From NCBI GenBank assembly GCA_964384525.1, contig CAYLKO010000046.1:1-22612 (forward strand): a stretch of DNA of 22,612 nucleotides, read 5' to 3'. The notes below the pieces were generated by a model. That model worked only from the letters and a program-made list of their open reading frames with translations, ran no database searches and was not told the DNA's origin. Each line of letters begins with the position of its first letter. Within the stretch, counting starts at the first letter, position 1. A program made the position numbers and the translations under genes. This DNA is from SHZI01 sp964384525. GTDB taxonomy: Bacteria; Pseudomonadota; Gammaproteobacteria; Steroidobacterales; GCA-2729495. Below are positions 1 through 6,839 of this stretch, piece after piece.

Positions 1-22
1 TGATCGGCTCGGCCGAGACAGA

Positions 23-46
23 GGCTACGGTGTAATGGGGGTAGCC
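23..46. repeat. 6-bp inverted repeat with 12-base loop at start of first gene
   Basis: GGCTAC at 23-28 pairs perfectly with GTAGCC at 41-46, and the ATG at 35 lies in the loop. A separate 10-bp palindrome, CTCGGCCGAG, lies at 8-17. If transcribed, the hairpin could hide the ATG at 35 and favour the next in-frame ATG at 50. No regulator is recognised, and the pairing could be chance in GC-rich DNA. Confidence 0.25.
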
Positions 47-406
47 CCGATGGATGCACTCAATGCGTCAATGTTAGCTCTCTGGCTGGCATGGGCGGTG
101 AGTTTGTTCGCGTATCGGGCTACTGTACGGAGGCTTGCCGATTTGCTGAGTACGTCAGCGCCGACCCGGGCTGCCCTGATTCAGTTTCCGGAGGGTGCGT
201 CCAATTTCCTGGAGCCGTTTCGATGGTATCTGCGTGTCCGGCGTGTCGTTCAGCAGGAGGCCCAGAGCCCGTCGGAGTCAGGCGAATTGAAGGTCACCGC
301 CAAGCGGGCGACGCGATTGCTGCTCCTGGTAGAAATCGGGGCTGCTGTTCTCCTGCTCATGATTGCCGCCATTTCCGCGCACAACCTCTCAGTGCATTTT
401 TGGTAA
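35..406 (+). CDS. Small hypothetical membrane protein with two transmembrane helices
   Basis: I do not recognise the family. The 123-residue product has a hydrophobic helix near residues 12-28 and a second near residues 93-114. Between them is a soluble loop of about 60 residues rich in Arg, Glu and Ser. This hairpin layout suggests an inner-membrane protein with a cytoplasmic loop. The ATG at 35 gives the longest frame; the in-frame ATG at 50 (MDALNAS) is an equal candidate, and neither has a clear Shine-Dalgarno sequence. It converges on the FGGY kinase gene, whose stop lies 49 bases downstream, and I see no hairpin with a T-tract between them. Its upstream neighbour is outside the window. 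It is called as a gene because the hydrophobic pattern is coherent and no better frame covers the stretch. Confidence 0.6.
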   Translation: MGVAPMDALNASMLALWLAWAVSLFAYRATVRRLADLLSTSAPTRAALIQFPEGASNFLEPFRWYLRVRRVVQQEAQSPSESGELKVTAKRATRLLLLVEIGAAVLLLMIAAISAHNLSVHFW

Positions 407-455
407 CCAGCGGTTTGCATGATTGTCCGCACCGGGAGAATTTGCATGCAGCGTA

Positions 456-1907
456 TCAATATGAACGAAACCCAGTCGCCTGGCTGATGTGATCGCAGAA
501 TGCCCGGAACCGCGTTGCGAGTCCCGGGACTGACGCCAATTGCAGTGGTTCCGGCGCGATGCCCGACCATTCATTACCGTCAGAGCCTGCAATCAACCGC
601 GCGAGTCCGCGTGCCGTAGCCTCCGGATCGTCGGCGCGTGACACGCTGACACCGCATAGCGTCGCCAGGCAACGCATCAGGTATTCATTGCGGGACAGGC
701 CGCCGGTGACGAGCACCTCGCGGAGTGCAGTGGTATGCGGCGCCATTTCCTGGAGGTTGATCTGCAGCAGGAAGGCAATGCTTTCGAGGACTGCCAGGGC
801 GCGGGTGCCTGTCGTCGTGCTGCTGTCGTCGGGAATGAAGCGGCTTTGCAGATGGCTGGCCCAATACGGTGATCCGACGCCGGACGCGCCATTCAGGAAG
901 ATCGGGATCGATGGCGCCGCCAAAGCAGCAGCCTCGTCGGCCAGCCTGATCAGGTCACCGGAAGAAATGCCCTCCCGGTCAGCCAGCCAGTCCAGAGCAC
1001 TGCCCGCACCGTTGACGGTGCCTTCCAGTGCGTAGTTGCGATTGCCGGCATCGGACCACAGCAGGCTGACGAGGAGTCGCGGCGCATCGGGCAACTGGCC
1101 GTCGACCACGCGCAACGCAAAGGCGCCGGTGCCGAGGTTCAGGTAGGCACGGCCTGCATCGAGTGGCCCGCCGGCAAAGGGCACGGCGGATTGATCGCCG
1201 GTGAGCACGGTCAGCGGCGCCGGACCTGCCGGCGTGGGCAGGGTGCCGAAGCTGAAGGCGTTATCGCCACTCTTCGGCAAGGTATTGATATCAATGCGAA
1301 AGAGCGCCAGCAATTCGGGTGACCAGTTCCGGGTGGCTGGGTCCCAGAGCTGGGTGCGGGCCGCGTTGCAGGGGTCGACCAAGAGCGGTTGTTCCTGCAG
1401 CAGCCGGCAGATCAGGAAGCTTGCCAGCGGTCCCATGATGAGGTCGCCAGCCGCGGCGGCGGCGCTGACGGCGGGCAGGTGATCGAGGCACCAGCGCATC
1501 TTGCTGGCGCCGTAGTGGGGCGTCATCACAAGGCCGGTCCGCGCGCGAATCTCGGCAGCCTGTGGTTCAAGGCGCTTCAGCCACCCGGCGTTGCGACGGT
1601 CCTGCCAGGAAATCACCGGTGAGAGGGCACGGCCGGATCGCCGTTCCCAGCAGACCATGCTGGAGCGCTGGGTGGCGAGGCCGGCGGCTTCGATCCGGCT
1701 GCCGGATGGCAACTGCCGGCAGGCCTGGTCGATTGCTGCACGCAGTGACGCCACGAGCTCTTCGGGATCGTGCTCGATGTGTCCCTCGTCGGTGTGGATC
1801 GTCTGGATCGGCACGGCGTGGGAGGCGACGAGTTCACCATCCTGATTGAACAACAGTGCGCGACTGCTGCCACCGCCCTGGTCGAGGGCGAGGTAATGGC
1901 TGCTCAC
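456..1907 (-). CDS. FGGY-family carbohydrate kinase, glycerol-kinase-like with altered substrate pocket
   Basis: The 483-residue product has the two-domain sugar-kinase fold and follows glycerol kinase along its length. Visible landmarks are the phosphate loop DQGGGSSRALLF (residues 9-20), EHDPEE (45-50), WQDRR (101-105), YGASKMRW (132-139), GDQSA (237-241, with the likely catalytic Asp238), GTGAF (259-263) and YALEG (292-296). It should phosphorylate a polyol or sugar with ATP. Compared with E. coli GlpK (recalled), the usual TT after DQG is GG, the glycerol-contacting Glu84 is Ser82 and Tyr135 is His131; Arg81, Trp101, Asp238 and Phe263 are kept. Glycerol may therefore not be the substrate, and glpK is not assigned. 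The GTG start at 1907 overlaps the nth stop by four bases (GTGA). A longer in-frame extension to 2009 would run through nth and is rejected. No glycerol facilitator or dehydrogenase gene is nearby. Confidence 0.87.
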   Translation of the reverse strand: MSSHYLALDQGGGSSRALLFNQDGELVASHAVPIQTIHTDEGHIEHDPEELVASLRAAIDQACRQLPSGSRIEAAGLATQRSSMVCWERRSGRALSPVISWQDRRNAGWLKRLEPQAAEIRARTGLVMTPHYGASKMRWCLDHLPAVSAAAAAGDLIMGPLASFLICRLLQEQPLLVDPCNAARTQLWDPATRNWSPELLALFRIDINTLPKSGDNAFSFGTLPTPAGPAPLTVLTGDQSAVPFAGGPLDAGRAYLNLGTGAFALRVVDGQLPDAPRLLVSLLWSDAGNRNYALEGTVNGAGSALDWLADREGISSGDLIRLADEAAALAAPSIPIFLNGASGVGSPYWASHLQSRFIPDDSSTTTGTRALAVLESIAFLLQINLQEMAPHTTALREVLVTGGLSRNEYLMRCLATLCGVSVSRADDPEATARGLARLIAGSDGNEWSGIAPEPLQLASVPGLATRFRAFCDHISQATGFRSY

Positions 1908-2539
1908 GAGGGGGTCTTGTGCGGGTATTCGCACAGCCTGGCGATCGGGCAATGCGGGCAGTCCGGCCGCCGGGCCTTGCAGATGTACCGGCCGTGGAGC
2001 AACAACCAATGATGGGCATCGCGGCGGAAGGCGGGCGGCGTGTTCGCAAGCAAACCGTCTTCCACCTCGCGAGGCGTTTTGCCCGGCGCCAGCCCGGTGC
2101 GGTTGGCAACGCGGAAGATATGGGTATCCACCGCGATGGTCTCTTCGCCGAACGCGGTATTGAGCACGACATTGGCGGTCTTGCGACCCACGCCGGGCAG
2201 CGCTTCCAGCGCAGCGCGTTCGCGCGGCACCTTGCCGCCGTGCCGGTCCAGGAGTGCCTGGCAGGTGGAGATGATGTTCCGGGCCTTGGTGTTGAACAGG
2301 CCGATCGTCTTGATGTGCTGCTTCAAGCCGGCTTCGCCAAGCGCCAGCATCTTCTTTGGCGTATCGGCAACGGCAAAGAGGCCGATAGTGGCCTTGTTGA
2401 CGCCAACGTCGGTGGCCTGTGCAGACAGGATCACTGCCACCAGCAATTCAAAGGGCGAGTGGTAAACCAGCTCGGTGGTGGGGGTCGGGTTGGCTGCCTT
2501 GAGTATCCGGAACAGCGTGAGGCGTTGTCGCGGCGTCAT
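1904..2539 (-). CDS. nth: Endonuclease III (DNA glycosylase/AP lyase)
   Basis: This base-excision repair enzyme removes oxidised pyrimidines and cuts at abasic sites. The 211-residue product is the usual length. The helix-hairpin-helix LPGVGRKTANVV ends in catalytic Lys120, and catalytic Asp138 lies in VDTHIFRV. Cys187, Cys194, Cys197 and Cys203 form the C-x6-C-x2-C-x5-C ligand set of the 4Fe-4S cluster. The ATG at 2539 overlaps the rnfE stop by four bases (ATGA), and the nth stop overlaps the following FGGY kinase start. An nth gene at the end of an rnf operon is the classical gammaproteobacterial arrangement, so translation is probably coupled to rnfE. Confidence 0.97.
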   Translation of the reverse strand: MTPRQRLTLFRILKAANPTPTTELVYHSPFELLVAVILSAQATDVGVNKATIGLFAVADTPKKMLALGEAGLKQHIKTIGLFNTKARNIISTCQALLDRHGGKVPRERAALEALPGVGRKTANVVLNTAFGEETIAVDTHIFRVANRTGLAPGKTPREVEDGLLANTPPAFRRDAHHWLLLHGRYICKARRPDCPHCPIARLCEYPHKTPS

Positions 2540-3138
2540 GTGCTGTACCGGTTTGTATTTATCCGGCGGGTGGCCAGTTGATGGAGGGCCAGCAGGCCGG
2601 CCAGCAGGAAGAGCAGCCCGGCCGGCGCCACGGCAATGCCCAGCGATGGGGCCAGTGCGGCTCGCAGCGCGCCGAAGCCGGCGAGCAGCAGCACGAAGAT
2701 CACGCCATGGCGCAGGCCGTCGAGCAGTGCGCGGCTCACGGCCGACCAGATCGCTGGATGGGCCGCTGGATGGGCTGCCCAGTGTTCAGCCCGTTCCAGG
2801 ATCAGGCAATTGGTGAGGATCAAGGGCATGAAGAGTGCGAGGTTCCGGTCGGGTGGCTGCCAATGAGCCTGGAACAACAGGTCGATGGCGGTCACGAGTG
2901 CGCCGATCAGCACCAGCAGCGCGGCAGCCCGCCCGCGCTGCGGCAGCAGTCGGCCCAGCGTGGCGGCATACAGATTGCTGAGGCAAAGCACCACCAGGGA
3001 CGCCATGCCGAAGGCGAGTCCCTCGGTGAAGTCGTGGCTGGCTGTGAGCAGCGGCCCGAGGCCGATCAGCACCACCAGCAGTTGCCCCATGGCTGGCGGC
3101 GTGTGGTTGCCGGGGTTTTCGTGCTCAGTTGGCTGCAT
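2536..3138 (-). CDS. rnfE: Rnf electron transport complex subunit E, short and divergent
   Basis: RnfE is an integral membrane subunit of the Rnf/Rsx complex, which links redox reactions to ion movement or reduces SoxR. The 200-residue product is shorter than E. coli RsxE (about 230). It keeps the family pattern: GLGPLL (residues 26-31), several hydrophobic helices, and PLILTNCLILERAE (105-118). Of the two conserved cysteines that face RnfA, Cys111 is kept but the GLCP cysteine is Gly28. The chosen ATG at 3138 overlaps the rnfG end by 14 bases. The upstream extension to 3198 lies wholly inside rnfG, and the ATG at 3090 is a shorter alternative. The stop overlaps the nth start (ATGA). A 12-bp tandem repeat adds a repeated Ala-His-Pro-Ala after residue 120. 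Confidence 0.88.
   Translation of the reverse strand: MQPTEHENPGNHTPPAMGQLLVVLIGLGPLLTASHDFTEGLAFGMASLVVLCLSNLYAATLGRLLPQRGRAAALLVLIGALVTAIDLLFQAHWQPPDRNLALFMPLILTNCLILERAEHWAAHPAAHPAIWSAVSRALLDGLRHGVIFVLLLAGFGALRAALAPSLGIAVAPAGLLFLLAGLLALHQLATRRINTNRYST
2753..2776. repeat. 12-bp tandem duplication inside rnfE
   Basis: GCTGGATGGGCC (2753-2764) is followed at once by GCTGGATGGGCT (2765-2776), differing only at the last base. The unit is a multiple of three and encodes an in-frame Ala-His-Pro-Ala repeat in a loop of RnfE. It looks like a recent slippage duplication that a loop tolerates. Confidence 0.75.
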
Positions 3139-3790
3139 GCGGGGCAAAGATCGCGGCCTTGTGACTGGCAAAGTATTCCACAGCCTGGCGCACCCCACTC
3201 AAGGCAGCGCGACTGCTGACCGAGGCGCCGGCGATGGCGTCGAAGTCGCCACCGTCGCCTTGCAGTTGCCAGCGGTCCGTCATCGGCTTCTCCAGCGACC
3301 GGCCGGTGAACTGGTTGAGCCAGTCTGATTTGCCACGTTCGATGGCATCGCCGATCCCGGGCGTTTCATGGTGCGTCAGGATGGTTACGCCGAGCACCGT
3401 ACCATCCGCCGCGATGCCCACCACCATGGTGATCGGCCCGCCATAGCCGTTCGCCGCAATCATCGTCAGTGCGGCGGCCGTCGGTGTCGTGCCCAGACGG
3501 GCGCGATAGACGGGCAGCAAGCGGATGTCCGGAGTTGGCTTGTCGCTGGTGGCCAGCATGACCACATCCCGTTCCGGGTGGTTGTCATACAGCGTGGATG
3601 GCAACACCGAGGCCAGCATGGCCCGGGTGTTGCTGCTGGCGTTGTCGACAATCAGGTTGCGGGCCAGCTGCCAGCTGCCAGTCACCATGGCCGCGGCAAT
3701 CGCAACGACGAGAAGATAGCCCGCAATTGCCGCCCGCCCGGAGACATGGCGCTCCGGCAAGGGTTCGGCCTGATGGTTGTTGTCACTCAT
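3125..3790 (-). CDS. rnfG: Rnf electron transport complex subunit G (covalent FMN protein)
   Basis: RnfG is a single-span membrane protein whose periplasmic FMN-binding domain carries a covalently attached FMN, added by the flavin transferase ApbE. The 221-residue product has one helix at about residues 21-38 and the conserved HHETPGIGD (140-148). The flavinylation site reads DAIAGASVSS (184-193), where relatives usually have S-G-A-T-x-T, so the acceptor position is Ser192 and the first Ser of the motif is Ala187. The ATG at 3790 overlaps the rnfD stop by four bases (ATGA). A longer in-frame extension to 4180 lies inside rnfD and is rejected. No apbE gene is visible in the window. Confidence 0.93.
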   Translation of the reverse strand: MSDNNHQAEPLPERHVSGRAAIAGYLLVVAIAAAMVTGSWQLARNLIVDNASSNTRAMLASVLPSTLYDNHPERDVVMLATSDKPTPDIRLLPVYRARLGTTPTAAALTMIAANGYGGPITMVVGIAADGTVLGVTILTHHETPGIGDAIERGKSDWLNQFTGRSLEKPMTDRWQLQGDGGDFDAIAGASVSSRAALSGVRQAVEYFASHKAAIFAPHAAN

Positions 3791-4827
3791 GCTGCCCGTC
3801 CATGGATGCGCGGCCGTGTCCACCGATCGACGAGTGGGACCGTCAGGTTCATCAACAAAACTGCAAATGCCACGCCATCCGGATAACTCCCCCAGGTCCG
3901 AATCACATAGGTGAGGACGCCGATGCCGACACCAATGATCAACCGGCCAGGGGCCGCTGCCGGTGAAGACACGGGATCCGTGGCAATGAAAAAGGCGGCC
4001 AGCATCGCACCACCGCTGAACAGGTGAAAGCCGGGCGAGGGATGGGTGTTCGAGTCGAGCAGCCACGCGAGCGTGGCCATGCCGAGCAGGCCGCCCAGCA
4101 CGCCGGCAGGCGTCTGCCAGCGGATGATGCCGAGGAGGAGCAGCGCGAAGCCGCCGATCGCCACGAAGTTGTTGACCCACTCCCAGCCGGCGCCACCGAA
4201 ATCACCGAACACCGGATTGATGCGGATTTCGTTCATGGTCCGCATCGAGGCCAGGCCCTCCTTGGCGCTGTCCAGGGTTGTGGCCCGGGCCACTGCGTCC
4301 ACGCTCAAGCCCTCGGGAAAGGTGCCGGTCAGCCAGTAGTGAACCGTGGCGGCGGTGTCGGGCCGCACGTAGTCGAGGTCGCCGATATCGGGCGCCGGCC
4401 AGACAGCCATCGCGGCCGGAAAGCTGATGAGCACCAGCACGAAACCGGCCATCGCCGGATTGAAGAGGTTGTAGCCGAGTCCGCCGTAGGCATGCTTGAC
4501 GACGGCAACGGCAAAGACCATGCCGGTGGCTGTCACCCACCACGGGCAGAGTGGCGGCAGGCAGAAGGCAAAGAGCACGGCGGTCACGAGCGCGCTGCTG
4601 TCAGCCAGGAACGGCGCGAGCGGTTTACCAGCCAGGCGCAGGCAGCCGGCTTCCGTCAGGACGGCCACCACCGCCGCGACCGCGATGTTGAGCAGGATCC
4701 CGAGGCCGTAGAACCAGACATGGGTGAGCAGGGCCGGCAGCACCGCCAGCAGCACGAGCCGCATGATCGTGGCCACGCTCATGCGGGTTCTCCACTGGGG
4801 TGGTGGTGGCGTGGTCTTGAATTGCAT
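3787..4827 (-). CDS. rnfD: Rnf electron transport complex subunit D (covalent FMN membrane subunit)
   Basis: RnfD is the large multi-span subunit related to NqrB and carries a second covalent FMN. The 346-residue product has many hydrophobic helices and the conserved KHAYGGLGYNLFNPAM (111-126) and FFIATDPVSSP (279-289). The flavin attachment region reads DAVARATTLD (177-186), against the usual S-G-A-T-P-L; acceptor Thr183 is kept but Ser-Gly before it is Ala-Arg. The chosen ATG at 4827 gives a one-base overlap with the rnfC stop (TGATG). A longer extension to 5019 lies inside rnfC and is rejected. Length is close to the usual 340-350 residues. Confidence 0.93.
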   Translation of the reverse strand: MQFKTTPPPPQWRTRMSVATIMRLVLLAVLPALLTHVWFYGLGILLNIAVAAVVAVLTEAGCLRLAGKPLAPFLADSSALVTAVLFAFCLPPLCPWWVTATGMVFAVAVVKHAYGGLGYNLFNPAMAGFVLVLISFPAAMAVWPAPDIGDLDYVRPDTAATVHYWLTGTFPEGLSVDAVARATTLDSAKEGLASMRTMNEIRINPVFGDFGGAGWEWVNNFVAIGGFALLLLGIIRWQTPAGVLGGLLGMATLAWLLDSNTHPSPGFHLFSGGAMLAAFFIATDPVSSPAAAPGRLIIGVGIGVLTYVIRTWGSYPDGVAFAVLLMNLTVPLVDRWTRPRIHGRAA

Positions 4828-6176
4828 CAGCTGCTCACCAATGCCTTGCTCGCTGCAAACCGGCTCGCGAGCCGGATGTGGCTGGGACAGACATAGTCGC
4901 AGGCGCCGCATTCGATGCAGTCCGCGAGGCCCAGGGTCAGCAGATCGGTGCGTGACCCGGCGCGGGTGGCTGCCAGCAACTCCAGCGGCAGCAAGCGTGC
5001 CGGGCACACTTCCACGCACTTGCCGCAGCGGATGCAGGGCATTTCAGCCTGCGTGCGGCCAAGATCCGCTGCCGTTGCAGCGATGATGCAGTTGGTCGCC
5101 GCGGTGATCGGCAGCGTGTCGGTGGGCAGGGCGATGCCCATCATCGGGCCGCCCATGACCAGGCGCTCGATTTCACCCTGGTAGCCTCCGGCCAGCACCA
5201 TCAGGTCAGCAACCGGCGTGCCGATCCGCGCTTCGATGTTGCACGGCTGTGCGATGCCGCCGCCGGTGACCGTCACGATCCGGGAGATCAGCGGCTGGCC
5301 GCGTGCGAAGAAATCGGCAATGGCGGCTGCGGTCGCCACGTTCTGGCAGATGACACCCACGTCGGGTGGCAAGCCGCCGGCCGGAACTTCGCGGCCGAAA
5401 ATCAGTTCGATCAGCTGCCGCTCGCCGCCGGAGGGATATTTCGCCGTGACCACCGAGGTCACGAGGCGCTCGTCGCCAGCGGCGGCCAGTGCATTGACGA
5501 GTGCCATGCGCGCGGCCGGCATGTCGGACTTCACGGCAATCACGCAGCGTGATGCCTGCAGTGCGCCGAGCAGCAGGCGGGCGCCGGCAACCACCTGATC
5601 GGCCCGCTCGCGGAGCAGCATGTCGTCGCAACTGATGTAGGGTTCGCACTCGGCGCCATTCAGCAGCAGCACCGGAGCCGGGCCGGCACTGGCCAGCTTG
5701 CGGGCCGTTGGAAAGAGAGCACCACCGAGGCCCAGGATGCCTGCCTCTGCAATGGCACGCTGGAACTCCGTGGGCGAACCGGCCGTGATGCCGTCGTAGC
5801 CCGTGTAGCGCCGGTCCTCGCCATCGCTGTCGATGATCACGCAGGGAACCGGGCCGTTGCTGCCGGCCACTGGCGCTGCTTCGATGGCGCTGACCCGGCC
5901 GCTGATGGAGGCATGGAAGCGCAAACCGCCAGTCGCGTGGTGGATTTCGCCGACGGGCTCACCACGCGACACCATCTGACCCGGTGATACCAGCGGCGTG
6001 GCGATCTCGTCCGTACTTTGCCCGGCGTGGTGGGCGAGCGGGATCCAGACCCTGGCGGAAGGTGGCGCAATGAGCAGCGGCACCTGGGTGGACCGGCTCT
6101 TGCGCAGTGGCGTGTGAATGCCCCAGGCCGGACGTCGTGGCTGGGGGTCGTAGGCCATCGCGTCAGGACTGCTCAT
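4827..6176 (-). CDS. rnfC: Rnf electron transport complex subunit C (NADH-side, two 4Fe-4S clusters)
   Basis: RnfC is the peripheral subunit with the NADH/FMN site and two ferredoxin-type clusters. The 449-residue product has GIHTPLRKSRS near the N-terminus (19-29), GLGGALFP (149-156), NGAECEPYI (173-181) and MGGPMMGIALP (341-351). The cluster ligands are Cys381/384/387/391 and Cys420/423/426/430. It lacks the long Ala/Lys-rich C-terminal repeats of E. coli RsxC and is a core-length version. The ATG at 6176 is preceded by AGGGG six bases upstream, a good ribosome site. That suggests independent initiation after the 27-base gap to rnfA. An rnfB gene is expected in this gap and is absent. Confidence 0.95.
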   Translation of the reverse strand: MSSPDAMAYDPQPRRPAWGIHTPLRKSRSTQVPLLIAPPSARVWIPLAHHAGQSTDEIATPLVSPGQMVSRGEPVGEIHHATGGLRFHASISGRVSAIEAAPVAGSNGPVPCVIIDSDGEDRRYTGYDGITAGSPTEFQRAIAEAGILGLGGALFPTARKLASAGPAPVLLLNGAECEPYISCDDMLLRERADQVVAGARLLLGALQASRCVIAVKSDMPAARMALVNALAAAGDERLVTSVVTAKYPSGGERQLIELIFGREVPAGGLPPDVGVICQNVATAAAIADFFARGQPLISRIVTVTGGGIAQPCNIEARIGTPVADLMVLAGGYQGEIERLVMGGPMMGIALPTDTLPITAATNCIIAATAADLGRTQAEMPCIRCGKCVEVCPARLLPLELLAATRAGSRTDLLTLGLADCIECGACDYVCPSHIRLASRFAASKALVSS

Positions 6177-6203
6177 GTATTCCCCTGCGCCTGCTGTGCG
6201 TAC

Positions 6204-6839
6204 TCAGCCGCCCGGGCCGGCTGAGAGGCCCACGCCTGAAAATCCCGTGAAGGCGAGCGCCATGATACCGATGGTCAGCATGGCAATGGCCGGCCCGCGG
6301 AGTGCCACCGGCACGACGCTTCGCTCGAGCCGGGTCCGGAGGCTGGCGAAAACGCAGATCACCACGGTGTAGCCGAGCCCGGCCCCGAGGCCGAGTGCGA
6401 TGGCGGCAGGCAGGGTGTCGGCTGCCATGCTGTCGGGCCGGTTGCTCACGCCAGTCACCAGCAGGGTGACGCCCAATACCAGGCTTTGCACGGTGATGAC
6501 GGGCAGTCGTACAACACCGGCAGCGCCGCGTTCCGCTGCCCGGCGCAACAGGCTGTCCACGAGCGTGATGACCACGCCGGTGACGAGGAGCAGGCCGAGG
6601 ATGCGCAGGTAGGGCAAATGCCACGGGATCAGGATCCAGTGGTTCAGCTGTTGTCCCAGACCGACGCTGATGGCCAGCGCGACGGTCGTGGCCAGGCCGA
6701 GTTTCAGGGCGTGGATCGCGGCCTCGGCCGGATCAGCGGGCTTGCCGGCGGCAAACACCGGCGACAGCCCGAGCAGGCGAGCCAGGACGAAGTTGTCGAT
6801 GGTGGCCGCGGCAACTGCAATCAGCAGCAGCTCGGCCAT
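6204..6839 (-). CDS. rnfA: Rnf electron transport complex subunit A, lacking both conserved cysteines
   Basis: RnfA is a six-helix membrane subunit that pairs pseudo-symmetrically with RnfE. The 211-residue product matches E. coli RsxA along its length: DNFVLARLLGL (15-25), HWILIPWHLPYLRIL (67-81), RLPVITVQSLVLGV (111-124) and a RGPAIA...AFTGFSG tail. The two cysteines that normally bind the intramembrane iron-sulfur centre are replaced: the GLCP position is Ser26 and the TTNC position is Ser119. The ATG at 6839 shares one base with the metG stop (TGATG). A TTG one codon earlier is also possible but less likely. The next gene is rnfC instead of rnfB. Confidence 0.92.
   Translation of the reverse strand: MAELLLIAVAAATIDNFVLARLLGLSPVFAAGKPADPAEAAIHALKLGLATTVALAISVGLGQQLNHWILIPWHLPYLRILGLLLVTGVVITLVDSLLRRAAERGAAGVVRLPVITVQSLVLGVTLLVTGVSNRPDSMAADTLPAAIALGLGAGLGYTVVICVFASLRTRLERSVVPVALRGPAIAMLTIGIMALAFTGFSGVGLSAGPGG

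Noticed and set aside
413..448. Direct repeat TTTGCATG in the gap between the first two genes
   Set aside because: Two eight-base copies 28 bases apart are too short to support an attachment site or operator without other evidence.
3139..3198. Upstream extension of rnfE to 3198
   Set aside because: It lies wholly within rnfG. The ATG at 3138 gives a normal small overlap and the extension has no family-like sequence.
4024..4896. 290-codon plus-strand frame opposite rnfD
   Set aside because: It is antisense to a well-supported membrane subunit, and its composition (Gly, His, Gln, Arg) is typical of a shadow frame.
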